Assembly: GCA_913776675.1 (NCBI GenBank)
Contig: CAJYRE010000537.1
Location: forward strand, 1-6,070
DNA: 6,070 nucleotides
Direction: 5' to 3'
Origin: Rhizobiaceae bacterium
GTDB lineage: Bacteria > Pseudomonadota > Alphaproteobacteria > Rhizobiales > Rhizobiaceae
The translations under genes and the position numbers were made by a program. Under the pieces are notes generated by a model. It saw nothing but the letters and a program-made list of their open reading frames with translations. It did no database searches and was not told where the DNA came from. Of this stretch, positions 1 to 5,707 are shown piece after piece. The first letter of the stretch is position 1; every line of letters begins with the position of its first letter.

Positions 1-2
1 CT

Positions 3-296
3 GCCACGTCCAGCGAAGTGATGAACCTTCGTGAAAAAGGCTATGAGGTTCTGAAGTTTTTCCCGGCTGAACAGGCAGGTGGTGCCGCTTATCTCAAAGC
101 CCTGTCTTCGCCGCTGGCGGGCACATTGTTTTGCCCCACGGGCGGCATTTCCTTGAAGAACGCCAAGGATTACCTGAGCCTTCCCAATGTGGTGTGCGTG
201 GGTGGCTCGTGGGTTGCGCCGAAAGAGCTGGTTGCGGCTGGCGATTGGGCTGGCATCACCAAGCTGGCTTCCGAGGCTTGCGCTCTCAAGGGCTGA
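3..296 (+). CDS. eda: 2-keto-3-deoxy-6-phosphogluconate (KDPG) aldolase, 5'-truncated
   Basis: This is the C-terminal part (97 residues plus stop) of the class I KDPG/KHG aldolase, a cytoplasmic Entner-Doudoroff enzyme that splits 2-keto-3-deoxy-6-phosphogluconate into pyruvate and glyceraldehyde-3-phosphate. The reading frame is open to the window edge, so the true start lies upstream; the GTG/ATG codons at 18 and 21 are internal. The motif [11 protein letters not shown] (about 45-77) contains the family's Schiff-base lysine, corresponding to Lys133 of the E. coli enzyme. The downstream FCPTGGIS and CVGGSW motifs (about 129-210) are the phosphate-binding loops at the end of the beta barrel. 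The stop is TGA at 294-296. It is followed by a palindromic repeat and a hairpin rather than a close gene, so it probably ends its transcription unit. Family assignment is secure; the protein is intact in the visible part. Confidence 0.95.
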   Translation, partial: ATSSEVMNLREKGYEVLKFFPAEQAGGAAYLKALSSPLAGTLFCPTGGISLKNAKDYLSLPNVVCVGGSWVAPKELVAAGDWAGITKLASEACALKG

Positions 297-314
297 CAAA
301 TTCCTATTCTGACG

Positions 315-458
315 TAGGGAGTGTGAGAATTTGGCTTTGGGCGTGGCGAAAACGGTGATTTTCGAGAGCCGGAACGGAGTGTACTCAAGTACATGAGCCT
401 AGGTGCGCGTAGAAAATTGCCGTTGCAGCCCGTTTAAAATCGAATGTTACACTCCCTA
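315..458. repeat. 144-bp imperfect palindromic intergenic element
   Basis: The ends are perfect inverted repeats, TAGGGAGTGT (315-324) and ACACTCCCTA (449-458). The centre is another perfect inverted pair, TGTACT (380-385) and AGTACA (388-393). Both pairs share the same dyad axis, between 386 and 387, and intermediate arms also match with a 2-nt offset (ACGG 352-355 with CCGT 420-423; ATTTTC 358-363 with GAAAAT 412-417). The whole element can therefore fold as one long hairpin. It resembles the short palindromic repeats spread through Rhizobiales intergenic regions (the Brucella Bru-RS and rhizobial mosaic element type). That naming is from general familiarity and was not checked. It codes for nothing convincing and lies between eda and the DUF533 gene. 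Confidence 0.7.
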
Positions 459-463
459 AAGTG

Positions 464-494
464 ACGCCCGCACCTTGGGAAAGGCTGCGGGCGT
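464..494 (+). terminator. strong GC-rich hairpin, probable transcription terminator after eda
   Basis: ACGCCCGCA (464-472) pairs perfectly with TGCGGGCGT (486-494). The stem continues with CCTT (473-476) pairing to AAGG (481-484) around a GGGA loop, with one bulged C at 485. This gives about 13 base pairs. The downstream bases are pyrimidine-rich but lack an unbroken T run, so this is an imperfect intrinsic terminator. It could instead be a stabilising 3' hairpin or part of the leader of the DUF533 gene, whose start is 42 bases further on. Confidence 0.5.
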
Positions 495-535
495 TCCTAT
501 GTCTTCTTCCATGTGCAATGGTTGAGGAGTACAGG

Positions 536-1240
536 ATGTTTGATGCGAAAAAGCTGCTGGGGCAGTTTCTGGGGTCGCAAATTCCGGGTCTGGGTGGCAC
601 GGTCGGGGGCAAAGCACGGGGTGCCGTGGATGTCGCCAAGGCGAACCCTTGGAAAGCAGGCGCTCTGGCCTCTGTGCTATTGGGCACCAAAACAGGGCGC
701 TCTTTGGCGGGCGGTGCGCTGAAGCTGGGTGGTTTGGCCCTGATTGCCGGTTTGGGTTATCAGGCCTATCGCAGCTATAAGAGTGGACAGGCCCCGGACA
801 ACATCCCCTCGCTGCCGGAATTGCCTGCACCGCCTGCCGGATCGCCTTTCCATCCTGACACGGGGCTTAGCAATGATTTTGCCCTGACCTTGATCAAGGC
901 GATGATTGCCGCTGCCAAGGCCGATGGCCATATTGATGCTGATGAACGCGCCAACATCATGCAAAAACTGCATGTTGAAGATTTGGGTGCGGAAGCCGAA
1001 GCCTTTATTGAGGCAGAACTGGCCAACCCGACCGATCTGGATGCGCTGGTGGCTGCGGCCCGCAGTGAAGAGCAGAAGGTGGAGCTTTACACCGCATCAC
1101 GCCTGACAATCGAGCCTGATACGCGCGCAGAGCGTGGCTATCTTGATCTTCTTGCCGGACGCCTTGGTCTTCCGGATGGCTTGATTGACCATATCGAAGC
1201 CACCGTTGCCGCCGCAAAAACCGGCCAAGTGGCTGGATAG
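536..1240 (+). CDS. DUF533 / TerB-like membrane-anchored protein (YebE-type)
   Basis: A 234-residue protein of the DUF533 family, related to the inner-membrane protein YebE and often labelled 'tellurite resistance TerB family'; its biochemical function is not known. The N-terminal third is rich in Gly, Ala and Lys. A hydrophobic stretch at about residues 61-78 could be one membrane helix, followed by a Pro-rich linker (about 86-108). The C-terminal domain (about 112-230) is helical and carries the acidic motif AKADGHIDADE (127-137), which matches the metal-binding-like loop of TerB folds. The ATG at 536 is chosen because GAGGAG (524-529) lies six bases upstream and the family starts at MFDAKKLL. 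Upstream in-frame codons back to 461 run through the intergenic hairpin and lack a ribosome site. The next gene begins 82 bp downstream on the same strand and may be cotranscribed. A direct role in tellurite resistance should not be assumed. Confidence 0.88.
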   Translation: MFDAKKLLGQFLGSQIPGLGGTVGGKARGAVDVAKANPWKAGALASVLLGTKTGRSLAGGALKLGGLALIAGLGYQAYRSYKSGQAPDNIPSLPELPAPPAGSPFHPDTGLSNDFALTLIKAMIAAAKADGHIDADERANIMQKLHVEDLGAEAEAFIEAELANPTDLDALVAAARSEEQKVELYTASRLTIEPDTRAERGYLDLLAGRLGLPDGLIDHIEATVAAAKTGQVAG

Positions 1241-1322
1241 GGTGGGGCAAAAGGCGTGAATTTCCTTTGCGTTGTCTGTCATGCTGGCCTAATCCTTGTG
1301 TGACGGAAGAAGGGGAAGCGTC

Positions 1323-2018
1323 ATGCAGGATCTGCGCCATTACAAGGTCGAACCGCCCGCACCGGTAACGCTCGATGGGCGTTACGTGCGGGTTGAGCCA
1401 TATGTTGAACAGCAGCATCTTGCCGGTCTGTGGGATGGTTTGGGTGGCAATCAGGGGGTGAATGCCCTGATCCGCTATTTTCCCAATGAGGATTTCAGTG
1501 GCCCGGAGGCATTTGGCGCATGGCTTTCCGGTGCCAATGCCAGTGGCAGCCTCATCACCCATGTGTTTCGCGCAAAAGCGGATGATCGCCTTGTGGGCAT
1601 GGCCAGTCTGATGCGGGCTGATCCGAAAAATGGCGTGGTGGAAGTGGGCTCTGTTGCCCATGGAGCAGCCATGAAGCGCTCACCCTTGTCGACCGAAGCC
1701 CATTATCTTTTGGCGCGCCATGTGTTTGAAGATCTCGGCTATCGTCGCTATGAGTGGAAATGTCACAATGACAACGCGCCCAGCAAGATCACGGCGGCCC
1801 GCTATGGCTTTACCTTCGAAGGGGTGTTTCGCCAGCATATGATTTCCAAAGGGGCCAATCGGGATACGGCCTGGTTTTCGATGATTGATTCGGAATGGCC
1901 TCTGTTGAAAGCGGCTTTTGAGGCGTGGCTGGACCCGCAGAATTTTGATGCAAACGGCCAGCAAAAACAGCGGTTGGAGGATTTGCGCGCAACCCTCAAG
2001 GCACAGGCACAGACATGA
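1323..2018 (+). CDS. GNAT-family N-acetyltransferase (RimJ/RimL-like)
   Basis: A 231-residue cytoplasmic acetyltransferase of the Acetyltransf_3 (RimJ/RimL-like) type, which moves acetyl from acetyl-CoA to an amine. The substrate cannot be told from sequence; members acetylate protein N-termini, small amines or antibiotics. Seen in the sequence: an N-terminal strand region LDGRYVRVEPYV (17-28), central strands LVGMASLMRAD (90-100) and VVEVGSV (105-111), then the acetyl-CoA half with YEWKCHNDNAPSKITAARYGF (143-163 region) and GVFRQHMISKGANRDTAWFSM (167-187 region). The Asn-Ala-x-Ser followed by a helix and GF-x-x-EG is the typical RimL signature. The start at 1323 follows a purine-rich GAAGGGGAAG (1308-1317 region). 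An upstream in-frame start near 1296 is less likely. The stop overlaps the start of the next gene by ATGA, so translation of the two is probably coupled. Confidence 0.88.
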   Translation: MQDLRHYKVEPPAPVTLDGRYVRVEPYVEQQHLAGLWDGLGGNQGVNALIRYFPNEDFSGPEAFGAWLSGANASGSLITHVFRAKADDRLVGMASLMRADPKNGVVEVGSVAHGAAMKRSPLSTEAHYLLARHVFEDLGYRRYEWKCHNDNAPSKITAARYGFTFEGVFRQHMISKGANRDTAWFSMIDSEWPLLKAAFEAWLDPQNFDANGQQKQRLEDLRATLKAQAQT

Positions 2019-2227
2019 CTTCAAAAGACAAGGCAGCGGCCATTGCCGCAGGCATTATTCTTCTGGTTTTCGGCTTGGCCATGGCCTTCATGCCCAAACT
2101 GGTACTGTGGCTTGGGCAATTTTCACCACTGCTGGCGGCGGTGATCGGATCGCTGATCCTTTTGTCCTTCTTTGCCATTTTCTGGCTGCGGGGCCGGTAT
2201 CAGCGCCGTCACCCCGATGACAGGTGA
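2015..2227 (+). CDS. small two-helix inner-membrane protein, unknown function
   Basis: A 70-residue hydrophobic protein that I do not recognise. Two predicted membrane helices are visible, at about residues 8-28 (AAAIAAGIILLVFGLAMAF) and 37-58 (FSPLLAAVIGSLILLSFFAI). A lysine-containing N-terminus (MTSKDK) and a strongly basic C-terminal tail (RGRYQRRHPDDR) suggest that both ends face the cytoplasm. Its ATG overlaps the acetyltransferase stop (ATGA at 2015-2018), which favours a genuine, translationally coupled gene. Its last 19 bases overlap the 3' end of the minus-strand NicO gene. A role beside the acetyltransferase is possible but nothing in the sequence names one. Confidence 0.72.
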   Translation: MTSKDKAAAIAAGIILLVFGLAMAFMPKLVLWLGQFSPLLAAVIGSLILLSFFAIFWLRGRYQRRHPDDR

Positions 2228-3342
2228 TAGCCTTGCAGCGATGCGGCCAGCAAAAGCCCGCCCAGAAGGATAATGAACACGGCACCGCCGATCTCAATGG
2301 TCAGCCCCACCCTGTATGCCGCCGATGAGCCGGGGCCTGCCAGCCGCACGGCAAGCCCTTTGGCTGCCACCGCCACGATGGCCAAAGCCGATACGGTAAT
2401 GGCGGTGCCCGCAGCCATGGCGAAAACCGAGAGAATGCCGCCCAGATAAAGCCCGTTGAGCATGGAAAAGGTCATGACCAGCAAGGCCCCGGAACAGGGC
2501 CGCAAGCCGACGGCCATAATGGCAGACCAGGCTTCCTTGAGATTGAAATGTTCCGCGCTGACCATGCTGAGATCGGGCAAATGACTGCGGCCACAATCAT
2601 CGCAGATCTCACCATGCCGCAGGGCGGTGTGATCATGATCGAGCGCTTCGGCTTGAAAGCGTAGCCCGGTTTTGCTGGCTCTCGAAGAGAGCGTGAAGCT
2701 TTGTTCAGGGCTGTCGCCAAAGAGCTGTGCCGTTGCGCCATCGGTGGCGATGACGGGTTGTTTTGCGCGCGGCTTTTGCCAGATTTCCCGCAATTTGCGC
2801 CAGAGCAACCACAGGCCAAACAGCACCACCAGCGCAAAACTGGCCGCTTCCATGGTGTTGGTGGCCTGTGTCAGCGTAATGCCGCTGCCGCGCAGGGTGA
2901 GGAAAATCACCCCCACGGTGACAATCGCCACAACACCTTGCAGCAGCGAGGAGATGATGGAAATGAGGATGCCGCGCTTCAGTTCCAGCTCATTGGCAAT
3001 CATATAGGACGAGATGACCGCCTTGCCGTGGCCGGGACCGGCAGCATGAAACACACCATAGGCAAAGGAAAGCGCCAGCAGCATCCATAGCGCATGGGTG
3101 TTTTCCCGCATGTCCCGCAATGAGGCGGTGAGGGTGCGATAAAACTCCTCCTGATGAATGTTGATCCACAACATGACGGGAGCGAGCGGCCCAGTCATCT
3201 GGAAGGATGGCTCGGATGTGCCAATGCCCAGCGGTGATCCGGCGTGCGCCAGCGTGGGTAGGATAAGAAGTGCGATGCTGAGGAGCGATATATATTTAAA
3301 TGATAAAGTTTGTGGTTTAACCCCCTCTGTCCTGCCGGACAT
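2209..3342 (-). CDS. NicO-family nickel/cobalt permease (COG2215)
   Basis: A 377-residue polytopic inner-membrane protein of the NicO (RcnA/NixA-related) family, which moves Ni2+ or Co2+ across the membrane; the direction is uncertain. Visible parts are a signal-like helix ending in AHA (about 17-34), a first core helix with the family signature FHAAGPGHGKA (98-108), and further helices at about 123-150 and 166-183. A hydrophilic loop carries a Cys/His cluster (235-254: HDH, H, C-DD-C, H), a likely metal-binding loop. A second core block contains GLRPCSGA (279-286), followed by three more helices. Start choice is open. The ATG at 3342 has GAGGGGGAG directly upstream and precedes the signal helix by about 16 residues. 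In-frame ATGs at 3390 and 3549 lack good ribosome sites and would add peptide translated from repeat DNA. The gene follows the DUF1007 gene and overlaps the convergent membrane-protein gene at its 3' end. Confidence 0.9.
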   Translation of the reverse strand: MSGRTEGVKPQTLSFKYISLLSIALLILPTLAHAGSPLGIGTSEPSFQMTGPLAPVMLWINIHQEEFYRTLTASLRDMRENTHALWMLLALSFAYGVFHAAGPGHGKAVISSYMIANELELKRGILISIISSLLQGVVAIVTVGVIFLTLRGSGITLTQATNTMEAASFALVVLFGLWLLWRKLREIWQKPRAKQPVIATDGATAQLFGDSPEQSFTLSSRASKTGLRFQAEALDHDHTALRHGEICDDCGRSHLPDLSMVSAEHFNLKEAWSAIMAVGLRPCSGALLVMTFSMLNGLYLGGILSVFAMAAGTAITVSALAIVAVAAKGLAVRLAGPGSSAAYRVGLTIEIGGAVFIILLGGLLLAASLQGYHLSSG

Positions 3343-3363
3343 CTCCCCCTCAAAGGGGGAGAT
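3321..3363. repeat. GC-rich palindromic repeat, copy 1 (RIME-like)
   Basis: Copy 1 begins CCCCCTCTGTCCTGCCGG and ends in a perfect hairpin: ATCTCCCCCT (3341-3350), loop CAA, AGGGGGAGAT (3354-3363). It matches copy 2 (3458-3500) in inverted orientation. Sequences of this type are highly repeated between genes in Rhizobiaceae and Brucellaceae, where some are described as RIME (Rhizobium intergenic mosaic elements). I assign it to that class by recognition only. On the minus strand it supplies a purine-rich GAGGGGGAG followed by ATG, used here as the NicO start. Confidence 0.75.
3343..3351 (-). promoter_or_regulatory. ribosome binding site of the NicO gene, inside the repeat
   Basis: On the minus strand the bases read GAGGGGGAG immediately before ATG (3342-3340); the GAGG core is five bases from the start. 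It is the best ribosome site among the three candidate NicO starts. It is also one arm of the repeat hairpin (3341-3363), so folding would hide both it and the start codon. Confidence 0.45.
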
Positions 3364-3457
3364 CGAAATGAGGTTGGCCGGTTTGCTCATCGTTTTCTGT
3401 GCAGTTTGCTGCGTGCATGTCTTGGAGTGATAAAGTGGTGACTTTGCTACTTGCCGT

Positions 3458-3500
3458 TCTCCCCCCTTGAGGGGGAGATGCCCGGCAGGGCTGAGGGGGG
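3458..3500. repeat. GC-rich palindromic repeat, copy 2, inverted relative to copy 1
   Basis: The reverse complement of this copy begins CCCCCCTCAGCCCTGCCGGG and closely follows copy 1 (3321-3363) over its full length. Its own hairpin is TCTCCCCC (3458-3465) with GGGGGAGA (3471-3478) around a CTTGA loop. The two copies are about 94 bp apart in opposite orientation, so together they span about 180 bp and can pair with each other. They fill the DUF1007-NicO intergenic gap, which contains no separate gene. Confidence 0.75.
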
Positions 3501-3542
3501 TATCTTCAGACTGCCGCTCAACATGATCGTTCAACCCGAGCC

Positions 3543-4190
3543 TCAACATGCCAGATCAAGCCTCGTGGCGTAAAGTTTGCCCATATCGGTTCCGGTGGGA
3601 TCGTTGAAAAAGGCTTCTGTCAGGCTGGCCTGATTTTGTTTGATCACATCATCCGGGTTTGGCCGCACCACGGTGGCCTTGCATTTTTTAAATGCATCAC
3701 CCGTGGCTGTTAGATCGGAATCGCTTTTGAAATCGATGGCCGTGTAAAGGGTTGGATCATGCACACCGAAACTCAAATTTCCCTTGATGGGTATGGGCTT
3801 CTCCGGCTTGGTGATAAAATAGACCAGCAAGCGATTGTTCTTATAATCGGCATTGAACACCAGCGGCTTGGCGGCCTTGATGGTGGCACCGCTGGCGGTA
3901 ATAAAGGTGAAATAGCCATAATCGCCCAGGGATGAGCGAATCGTGTTGGCAATATCGTGCAATTCGCTGGCATCCAGCTTCAGGTCGGCATTCTTGTCGA
4001 AATCCATCAGCACACTGGAAGAGAAGACTTCATCGAAGCGCCATGTGTTGCGCAATTCCTTGACGGTATTGTCTGGACCGGCCACCACTTCCAGTTTGGC
4101 ATCCACAAACACATGGGGGTGGGCAAAGGTGGGGGCTGCACTCAAGCACAGAAGGCCGGAGACAAGAAGCATTCGGGCTGTTTTCATCAT
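3543..4190 (-). CDS. DUF1007 periplasmic protein (COG3683), partner of NicO permease
   Basis: A 215-residue exported protein of the DUF1007 family (COG3683, annotated as the periplasmic component of an uncharacterised transport system). A signal peptide is clear: basic MMKTAR, hydrophobic core, then AAPTFA with likely cleavage after Ala23. The mature chain would begin HPHVFVDAKLE; a histidine pair at this place is typical of the family and a plausible metal site. Residues 65-76 (DKNADLKLDASE) have acidic or oxygen ligands at positions 1, 3, 5, 9 and 12 of an EF-hand loop, though position 6 is Leu instead of Gly. The ATG at 4190 (a second ATG follows at once) is chosen because the signal peptide starts there; upstream in-frame sequence to 4481 antisenses the LysR gene. 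The ribosome site is weak (GAGACC region). It lies 67 bp after the LysR gene and about 200 bp before NicO on the same strand. A metal-delivery or metal-sensing role for the permease is inferred. Confidence 0.88.
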   Translation of the reverse strand: MMKTARMLLVSGLLCLSAAPTFAHPHVFVDAKLEVVAGPDNTVKELRNTWRFDEVFSSSVLMDFDKNADLKLDASELHDIANTIRSSLGDYGYFTFITASGATIKAAKPLVFNADYKNNRLLVYFITKPEKPIPIKGNLSFGVHDPTLYTAIDFKSDSDLTATGDAFKKCKATVVRPNPDDVIKQNQASLTEAFFNDPTGTDMGKLYATRLDLAC

Positions 4191-4257
4191 CGCAGGTCTC
4201 TGTCGCCGATTTGCCTGTCTATGGCGCAGCAATCGGACGGAAATGGGGCGCGTATCG

Positions 4258-5184
4258 TCACGTCTGCGGTCCGCCGGTGCCGGGCGCGCAATTGCCATTG
4301 CGCTTGAACCAGTTGTGCATGAAATCCACCAGCGCGCGCACCTTGGCAGGCAGATAGCGCCGGTGCGGATAAACGGCATAAATACCACGGCCTGTTGGCA
4401 TATAATCTTCAAACAGGGAAACAAGCGCGCCGCTTTCCAGATGGGATCTGGCCACGAAATCCGGCAGCATGGCGATACCAAGACCTGAAAGCGCGCCGCG
4501 CAAGGTTGTCTGGGGGCTGTTCACTTCCAGCGGTCCGGCGATATTGACCGTAAACGCCTCGCCGGAGGGAGCCTGCATGCGCAGACTGTTATGGTTGCGG
4601 CTGTTGGTGTCGATCAGCATGGGCACTTTGGCCAGATCCTGAGGGTGAGTCAAAGGGCCGTAGCGCTCCAGAAGCTTGGGACTTGCGCAGGCATAGATTT
4701 TAAAATCGGCCAGCTTGCGGGCAATCATGCCCGAATCATCCAGTTTGGTGACACGGATTCCCAGATCAAATCCTTCCTCGATCAGATCGACAAATCGGTC
4801 TTCGGCAACGATTTCGAGGGAAAGATCAGGATGGTCCAAGGCAAAATCAATCAGGGACTGGCCCACTTCCGCATCGGTGAAGCTGCGGGGCACGGTGATT
4901 CGAATCTTGCCACGGATGTCTGCATTGTTCTCGCGCACGAGATCAGCGAGGTTGTCGATCTCTTTCAAAATGTCGGCAGCAGAGCGAAAATAGGTGTGTC
5001 CGGCTTCGGTCATGGAAAATTGCCGGGTGGTGCGGTTGAGCAGGAGCGCGCCCAGCTCATCTTCCAGCTCACGAACATATTTGGATAACAAGGCCTTGGA
5101 GCGGCCGGTTTTGCGGGCTGCCGCCGAAAAACCCTCGGCTTCCACAACATCAATAAAAGCCCGGATACGGGTGAGGGTGTCCAA
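4258..5184 (-). CDS. LysR-family transcriptional regulator (CrgA-like)
   Basis: A 308-residue cytoplasmic DNA-binding regulator of normal LysR length. Residues 1-60 form the winged helix-turn-helix (MDTLTRIRAFIDVVEAEGFS, then AAARKTGRSKALLSKYVREL and LLNRTTRQFSMTEAG). Residues about 90-300 form the periplasmic-binding-protein-like effector domain, with KIRITVPRSF and FDLGIRVTKL segments of the CrgA-like subgroup. The start is a TTG at 5184. No ATG fits the conserved N-terminus, and GGAGAG lies six bases upstream on the minus strand. It is divergent from ornithine decarboxylase and co-directional with the DUF1007-NicO pair, 67 bp from it. Typical LysR proteins control their own gene and a divergent or adjacent target, so either neighbour could be regulated; the effector is unknown. 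Confidence 0.93.
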   Translation of the reverse strand: MDTLTRIRAFIDVVEAEGFSAAARKTGRSKALLSKYVRELEDELGALLLNRTTRQFSMTEAGHTYFRSAADILKEIDNLADLVRENNADIRGKIRITVPRSFTDAEVGQSLIDFALDHPDLSLEIVAEDRFVDLIEEGFDLGIRVTKLDDSGMIARKLADFKIYACASPKLLERYGPLTHPQDLAKVPMLIDTNSRNHNSLRMQAPSGEAFTVNIAGPLEVNSPQTTLRGALSGLGIAMLPDFVARSHLESGALVSLFEDYMPTGRGIYAVYPHRRYLPAKVRALVDFMHNWFKRNGNCAPGTGGPQT

Positions 5185-5190
5185 AAGCGT

Positions 5191-5196
5191 CTCTCC
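5191..5196 (-). promoter_or_regulatory. ribosome binding site deciding a TTG start for the LysR gene
   Basis: GGAGAG on the minus strand sits six bases before the TTG at 5184. No ATG or GTG in frame gives the conserved LysR N-terminus, so this site supports the non-ATG start. Confidence 0.65.
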
Positions 5197-5240
5197 AGAT
5201 CATGCGGCAACCGGGTGAACAATAGCCTGTTATCGTTCAG

Positions 5241-5267
5241 TTTTCACGCTTGAAAAGGGCACTTTCA
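5241..5267. promoter_or_regulatory. candidate LysR operator: three alternating TTTCA/TGAAA half-sites
   Basis: TTTTCA (5241-5246) and TGAAAA (5251-5256) form a perfect 6-bp inverted repeat with a 4-bp spacer, and the second half-site pairs again with TTTCA (5263-5267) seven bases further on. The sites lie 57-83 bp upstream of the LysR start, in the AT-rich part of the divergent intergenic region, where an autoregulatory LysR site is usually found. The T-N11-A layout is compatible, but AT-rich DNA makes chance matches easy. Confidence 0.35.
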
Positions 5268-5295
5268 AAAAAACATGCCAAAGCGCAAAAAATGC

Positions 5296-5322
5296 TTGAT
5301 TATGACAATGGGTTTTTCTAAT
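5296..5322 (+). promoter_or_regulatory. possible promoter for the ornithine decarboxylase leader
   Basis: TTGATT (5296-5301) resembles a -35 box and TCTAAT (5317-5322) matches five of six -10 positions. The spacer is only 15 bp, shorter than ideal. Transcription would start near 5329, just ahead of the structured leader. This is a weak motif call; no other candidate was better. Confidence 0.3.
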
Positions 5323-5566
5323 GACTGCCTTGCCCAAAGTCGCACGTGCCTGTGGGTGTCCGCCGACCCTCGATGTGGTGAGGAATCGGTAAGGTACCTG
5401 GAACTAACCCCTCCAGTCGCTATCTCGGCCAACTGAGAAATGCGAGGACATCTTGAAGCAACGACGGTGCGGGCCTTTCTAGTCTCTTCCGGCTTTCCAA
5501 CCGCCGGATTAACTGTAGAGGCACACCATCATTGCCGGAAGTGCGGTCGGGTTTCCCCTCCAATCC

Positions 5567-5707
5567 ATGGCAGACAAAGCGGAATATAGGCTCTCAGGCA
5601 AGAGGGCGTTGTTCCACCGTTTCGCGTTCGAGCGCTCACACGTTACCAGTGTCTCCACCGACTGGTTACGGGCGGGTTTTCGTCGCACTTTGTCCATCTG
5701 GTGCTGA
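5567..5707 (+). CDS. possible 46-residue leader peptide upstream of ornithine decarboxylase
   Basis: An ATG at 5567 opens 46 codons ending in TGA (5705-5707), immediately followed in frame by TAA (5708-5710). The product begins MADKAEYRLSGKRALF, is rich in arginine (seven) and aromatic residues, and ends SIWC. The end of the frame runs through the 5641-5670 hairpin, and the stop lies in the 5700-5719 hairpin, 44 bases before the decarboxylase ATG. A terminating or stalled ribosome would therefore open that hairpin. Against it: no clear ribosome site precedes 5567, and the frame may be chance. A TTG at codon 15 has GAGG only three bases upstream, too close to be convincing. The gammaproteobacterial speF leader encodes an ornithine-sensing arrest peptide (SpeFL), which is why this is worth recording. 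No homology to it is claimed. Confidence 0.28.
   Translation: MADKAEYRLSGKRALFHRFAFERSHVTSVSTDWLRAGFRRTLSIWC

Noticed and set aside
461..535. Upstream start for the DUF533 protein at 461
   Set aside because: The extension passes through the terminator-like hairpin and has no ribosome site, whereas 536 has GAGGAG at correct spacing.
1241..1322. A promoter between the DUF533 gene and the acetyltransferase gene
   Set aside because: Only poor -35/-10 matches with wrong spacing were found, so none is annotated.
4191..4481. N-terminal extension of the DUF1007 frame up to 4481
   Set aside because: It runs antisense-of-frame through the LysR 3' end, and the signal peptide begins exactly at the ATG at 4190.
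5321..5392. A 23-codon frame (ATG 5321 to TAA 5392) at the start of the decarboxylase leader
   Set aside because: No ribosome site, and its ATG overlaps the suggested -10 region, so it may not be transcribed.
5440..5589. A 49-codon frame (ATG 5440 to TAG 5589) through the 5466-5527 hairpin
   Set aside because: Only a weak GAGA sits close to the ATG. The product shows no recognisable features, and the DNA is better explained as a paired RNA stem.
5641..5680. Intrinsic terminator or attenuator at the 5641-5670 hairpin
   Set aside because: It is followed by GGCGGGTTTTCG with only four T and intervening G bases, so termination is unlikely; a translational role fits better.
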